A DNA stretch of 13,879 nucleotides from an uncultured Microbacterium sp. (GTDB lineage Bacteria; Actinomycetota; Actinomycetes; Actinomycetales; Microbacteriaceae), in the NCBI GenBank assembly GCA_937988695.1, contig CALKHM010000121.1, positions 1-13,879 on the forward strand. Direction: 5' to 3'. Below the pieces are notes generated by a model. The model saw nothing but the letters and a program-made list of their open reading frames with translations. It was not told the DNA's origin and did not search any database. Below, one piece after another: positions 12,291 through 13,879 of this stretch. Made by a program: the position numbers and the translations under genes. How positions within the stretch are numbered: the first letter of the stretch is position 1; every line of letters begins with the position of its first letter.

Positions 12291-13778
12291 TTACCGTGAG
12301 GGGGTGGCCGGAACCGAGGCGGCGCCGGGCACGGGCGCCGGAGCGGGCACCGGCGCAGGACTGGGGCTCGGTGCCGGACGGGGCGCGGAACCGGTGCCCC
12401 GCGGCGACCGCACGCCATCCCCGTCGTGCGGAGGCATCCGCGCCGCGTTGTATTCGACGACGGAGACTGACCGCGCAGCGCGCAGCTCGGCGAACTCAGA
12501 CCGCAGGCGCGTGGTGCGCGGATCGGCGGAGGCATCGACCGCCGTCGCCGTCGCCACATAGGCGGCCAGGTGGTGGGCGGCGACATCGAGGTCTTGCAGA
12601 CCCGGCATCGGGTCGCCGGCGCGCTCGACCACCATGCTGCCGCTGCCGCCCACGCGGGCGGGCGACCCGCCCGCGGCCAGGCTCTGCACGATGTCGTCGG
12701 TGTGCCGCAGCTGCACGCTGACGGTCTCCTCGCCGACAACGGCCTCGGTGGGCGACCCGGCCGTCACCAGCATCGACACGCGATATCCGCCCTGGACCGC
12801 CAGCCGGTCTGCGATCAGCCCGCCTTGCGAATGCCCGAACAAGGACACTCGCGCACCGGGCGGAACCCCGGCGTCCCGCATCGCCGCCTGGGCCGCGTCG
12901 TATGCGGCGGCGTCCCGTCCGAAGTACAGCTCGAGGTCGGAACGCAGGTCCCAGGGGTCGGTGCCATCGAGTCGTAGGGAGAAGTCCCGCGTGCCCGCGA
13001 GATAGACGGCGTAGCGCGACGAGCCGTCGGGCATCGTGTAGGTCTCGACACGAACGCGGGCATCGCCCTGCGGGATGCGGCGGAGGGCATCGGCCAGGCC
13101 ATCCGGCGGGACTGCCGAAACCGGCGGCATCCGCTCGATGCGCACAGGTGAGGCCTCACCGACAAGACGGGATCCGGGCGCGATCGTGCCCGTTCCGAGT
13201 GCACGAATGAGAGTCTGCACACCCTGCCCAGCCATGGGGAGGGCATTCAGCGTGCCGACGAGCGCCAGCCCGAGAGGCGGCCACAACACGCCCGCCCACG
13301 GCATCGGAGCGAAGATGCCCGCGTTGGCGACGCCGAGAAGATGCGCCGCCACCTGGACGTCGGCGGCCGATACCATCCCGTCAGCCGTGCCCACGGCGTC
13401 GGGATGCCGCGCTTGGAAGGCGGCGAGCACCACGGCGATCCCGGCTGTGCGCCCTGCGCCGGCATGCAGGGACAGCCGCGCACGCAGATCGACGATCTCA
13501 TAGGCGTCCGCGGCCATTCCGAGTCGGCGCGCCGCCGTCGCGAGATCGTCACCGCAGATGACCGCTCGGCGCGCCGCCTCGTGGATGGAGGAGGCGACCG
13601 GCGGGACGGGGACGTTCTGCGCGCTCAGGTCGGCGAGCCGGCGGGCGACACCGAAGAGGTCGGCCGCCGCAGCGCGGACATCCGCGGCCACCACGGCGTA
13701 GCGCTCGGCGGCACCGCGCAGGCTTGCCGTGTCGACGGCCACAACTCCGCCGTCACGGATGTCGATGTCGTCGCTCAT
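12291..13778 (-). CDS. Alpha/beta-hydrolase-like protein with helical N-terminal domain
   Basis: The 495-residue product is not a well-known enzyme. The N-terminal ~100 residues are alanine-rich and helical (SLRGAAERYAVVAADVRAAAADL and similar), resembling the WXG100/ESX-like helical bundles of actinobacterial secreted proteins, though no WxG is seen. A hydrophobic stretch at about 152-185 could be a membrane segment. Residues ~240-410 look like an alpha/beta hydrolase: SLFGHSQGG at 312-320 is a nucleophile elbow with Ser317, RHTDDIV at 358-364 offers the acid, and AHHLAAY at 401-407 the histidine. The last ~35 residues are a proline/alanine tail. ATG at 13778 has GGAGG three bases before it. 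An esterase or lipase role on lipids or peptides is possible; the substrate is unknown. It is convergent with xylB and appears unrelated to xylose use. Confidence 0.8.
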   Translation of the reverse strand: MSDDIDIRDGGVVAVDTASLRGAAERYAVVAADVRAAAADLFGVARRLADLSAQNVPVPPVASSIHEAARRAVICGDDLATAARRLGMAADAYEIVDLRARLSLHAGAGRTAGIAVVLAAFQARHPDAVGTADGMVSAADVQVAAHLLGVANAGIFAPMPWAGVLWPPLGLALVGTLNALPMAGQGVQTLIRALGTGTIAPGSRLVGEASPVRIERMPPVSAVPPDGLADALRRIPQGDARVRVETYTMPDGSSRYAVYLAGTRDFSLRLDGTDPWDLRSDLELYFGRDAAAYDAAQAAMRDAGVPPGARVSLFGHSQGGLIADRLAVQGGYRVSMLVTAGSPTEAVVGEETVSVQLRHTDDIVQSLAAGGSPARVGGSGSMVVERAGDPMPGLQDLDVAAHHLAAYVATATAVDASADPRTTRLRSEFAELRAARSVSVVEYNAARMPPHDGDGVRSPRGTGSAPRPAPSPSPAPVPAPAPVPGAASVPATPSR

Positions 13779-13824
13779 GGTCCTCCGCCACGGAGGCGAC
13801 GCGATGCGGCCACCAGCCGCTCAA

Positions 13825-13879
13825 ACCCGCGCCACGCGCCAGCCCCACACACCCGCACCCGCGCCACGCGCCAGCCCCA
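13825..13879. repeat. 23-bp direct repeat at the window edge
   Basis: A 23-bp word beginning ACCCGCGCCACGCGCC and ending AGCCCCA occurs at 13825-13847 and 13857-13879, a 32-bp period. The second unit ends at the last base, so more units may follow outside the window. It lies upstream of the hydrolase-like gene. Confidence 0.8.

Overview
The window is GC-rich DNA from an actinobacterium. Gene style, codon use and the xylose gene set point to Microbacteriaceae, with a Microbacterium-like genome the best guess; no rRNA or marker gene confirms this. The core, about 3.2-12.1 kb, is a D-xylose uptake and catabolism locus. It runs: ROK repressor, xylose-type ABC transporter (lipoprotein, single-domain ATPase, permease), a second ROK repressor on the opposite strand, and, divergent from that, xylose isomerase (xylA) followed by xylulokinase (xylB). 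Transporter, isomerase and kinase together take external D-xylose to xylulose 5-phosphate for the pentose phosphate pathway. The two ROK proteins are the obvious candidates for xylose-responsive control.

Layout. 1-588: 3' end of an M18 aminopeptidase. 589-993: gene-free, with direct repeats, C-rich low-complexity DNA and a 71-bp hairpin repeat. 994-1485: DUF151 bifunctional-nuclease-type protein. 1612-2982: FAD-linked oxidase of the PCMH/BBE type. 2983-3252: 31-bp tandem repeats and an 84-bp palindromic repeat. 3253-4428: ROK1. 4531-7803: ABC transporter operon, with an 11-bp-stem hairpin between binding protein and ATPase. 7804-8125: terminator-like hairpin, 15-bp tandem repeat and a second 84-bp palindrome. 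8126-9286 (minus): ROK2. 9287-9398: divergent control region. 9399-10586: xylA. 10587-10760: a second 71-bp hairpin. 10761-12122: xylB, carrying three in-frame 24-bp repeats. 12123-12290: third 84-bp palindrome. 12291-13778 (minus): secreted or membrane-linked alpha/beta-hydrolase-like protein. 13779-13879: its RBS and a 23-bp direct repeat.

The genes are mostly ordinary; the unusual content lies between them. Two dispersed inverted-repeat families are visible. Family A is an 84-bp element, about 46% GC in the one copy counted, with three copies of identical length. Each copy can fold as one 42-bp-arm palindrome or as three adjacent hairpins, and contains four related 10-mers placed two in each direction. 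Family B is a 71-bp GC-rich hairpin with two copies; two stem positions change on both arms together, so the pairing is kept. Every copy lies in an intergenic gap and none interrupts a gene. Both ROK genes appear to be leaderless, with a TANNNT box exactly six bases before a GTG start.

No transposase, phage gene, CRISPR array, tRNA or rRNA was recognised. All family assignments rest on motifs read by eye; no database search was run.
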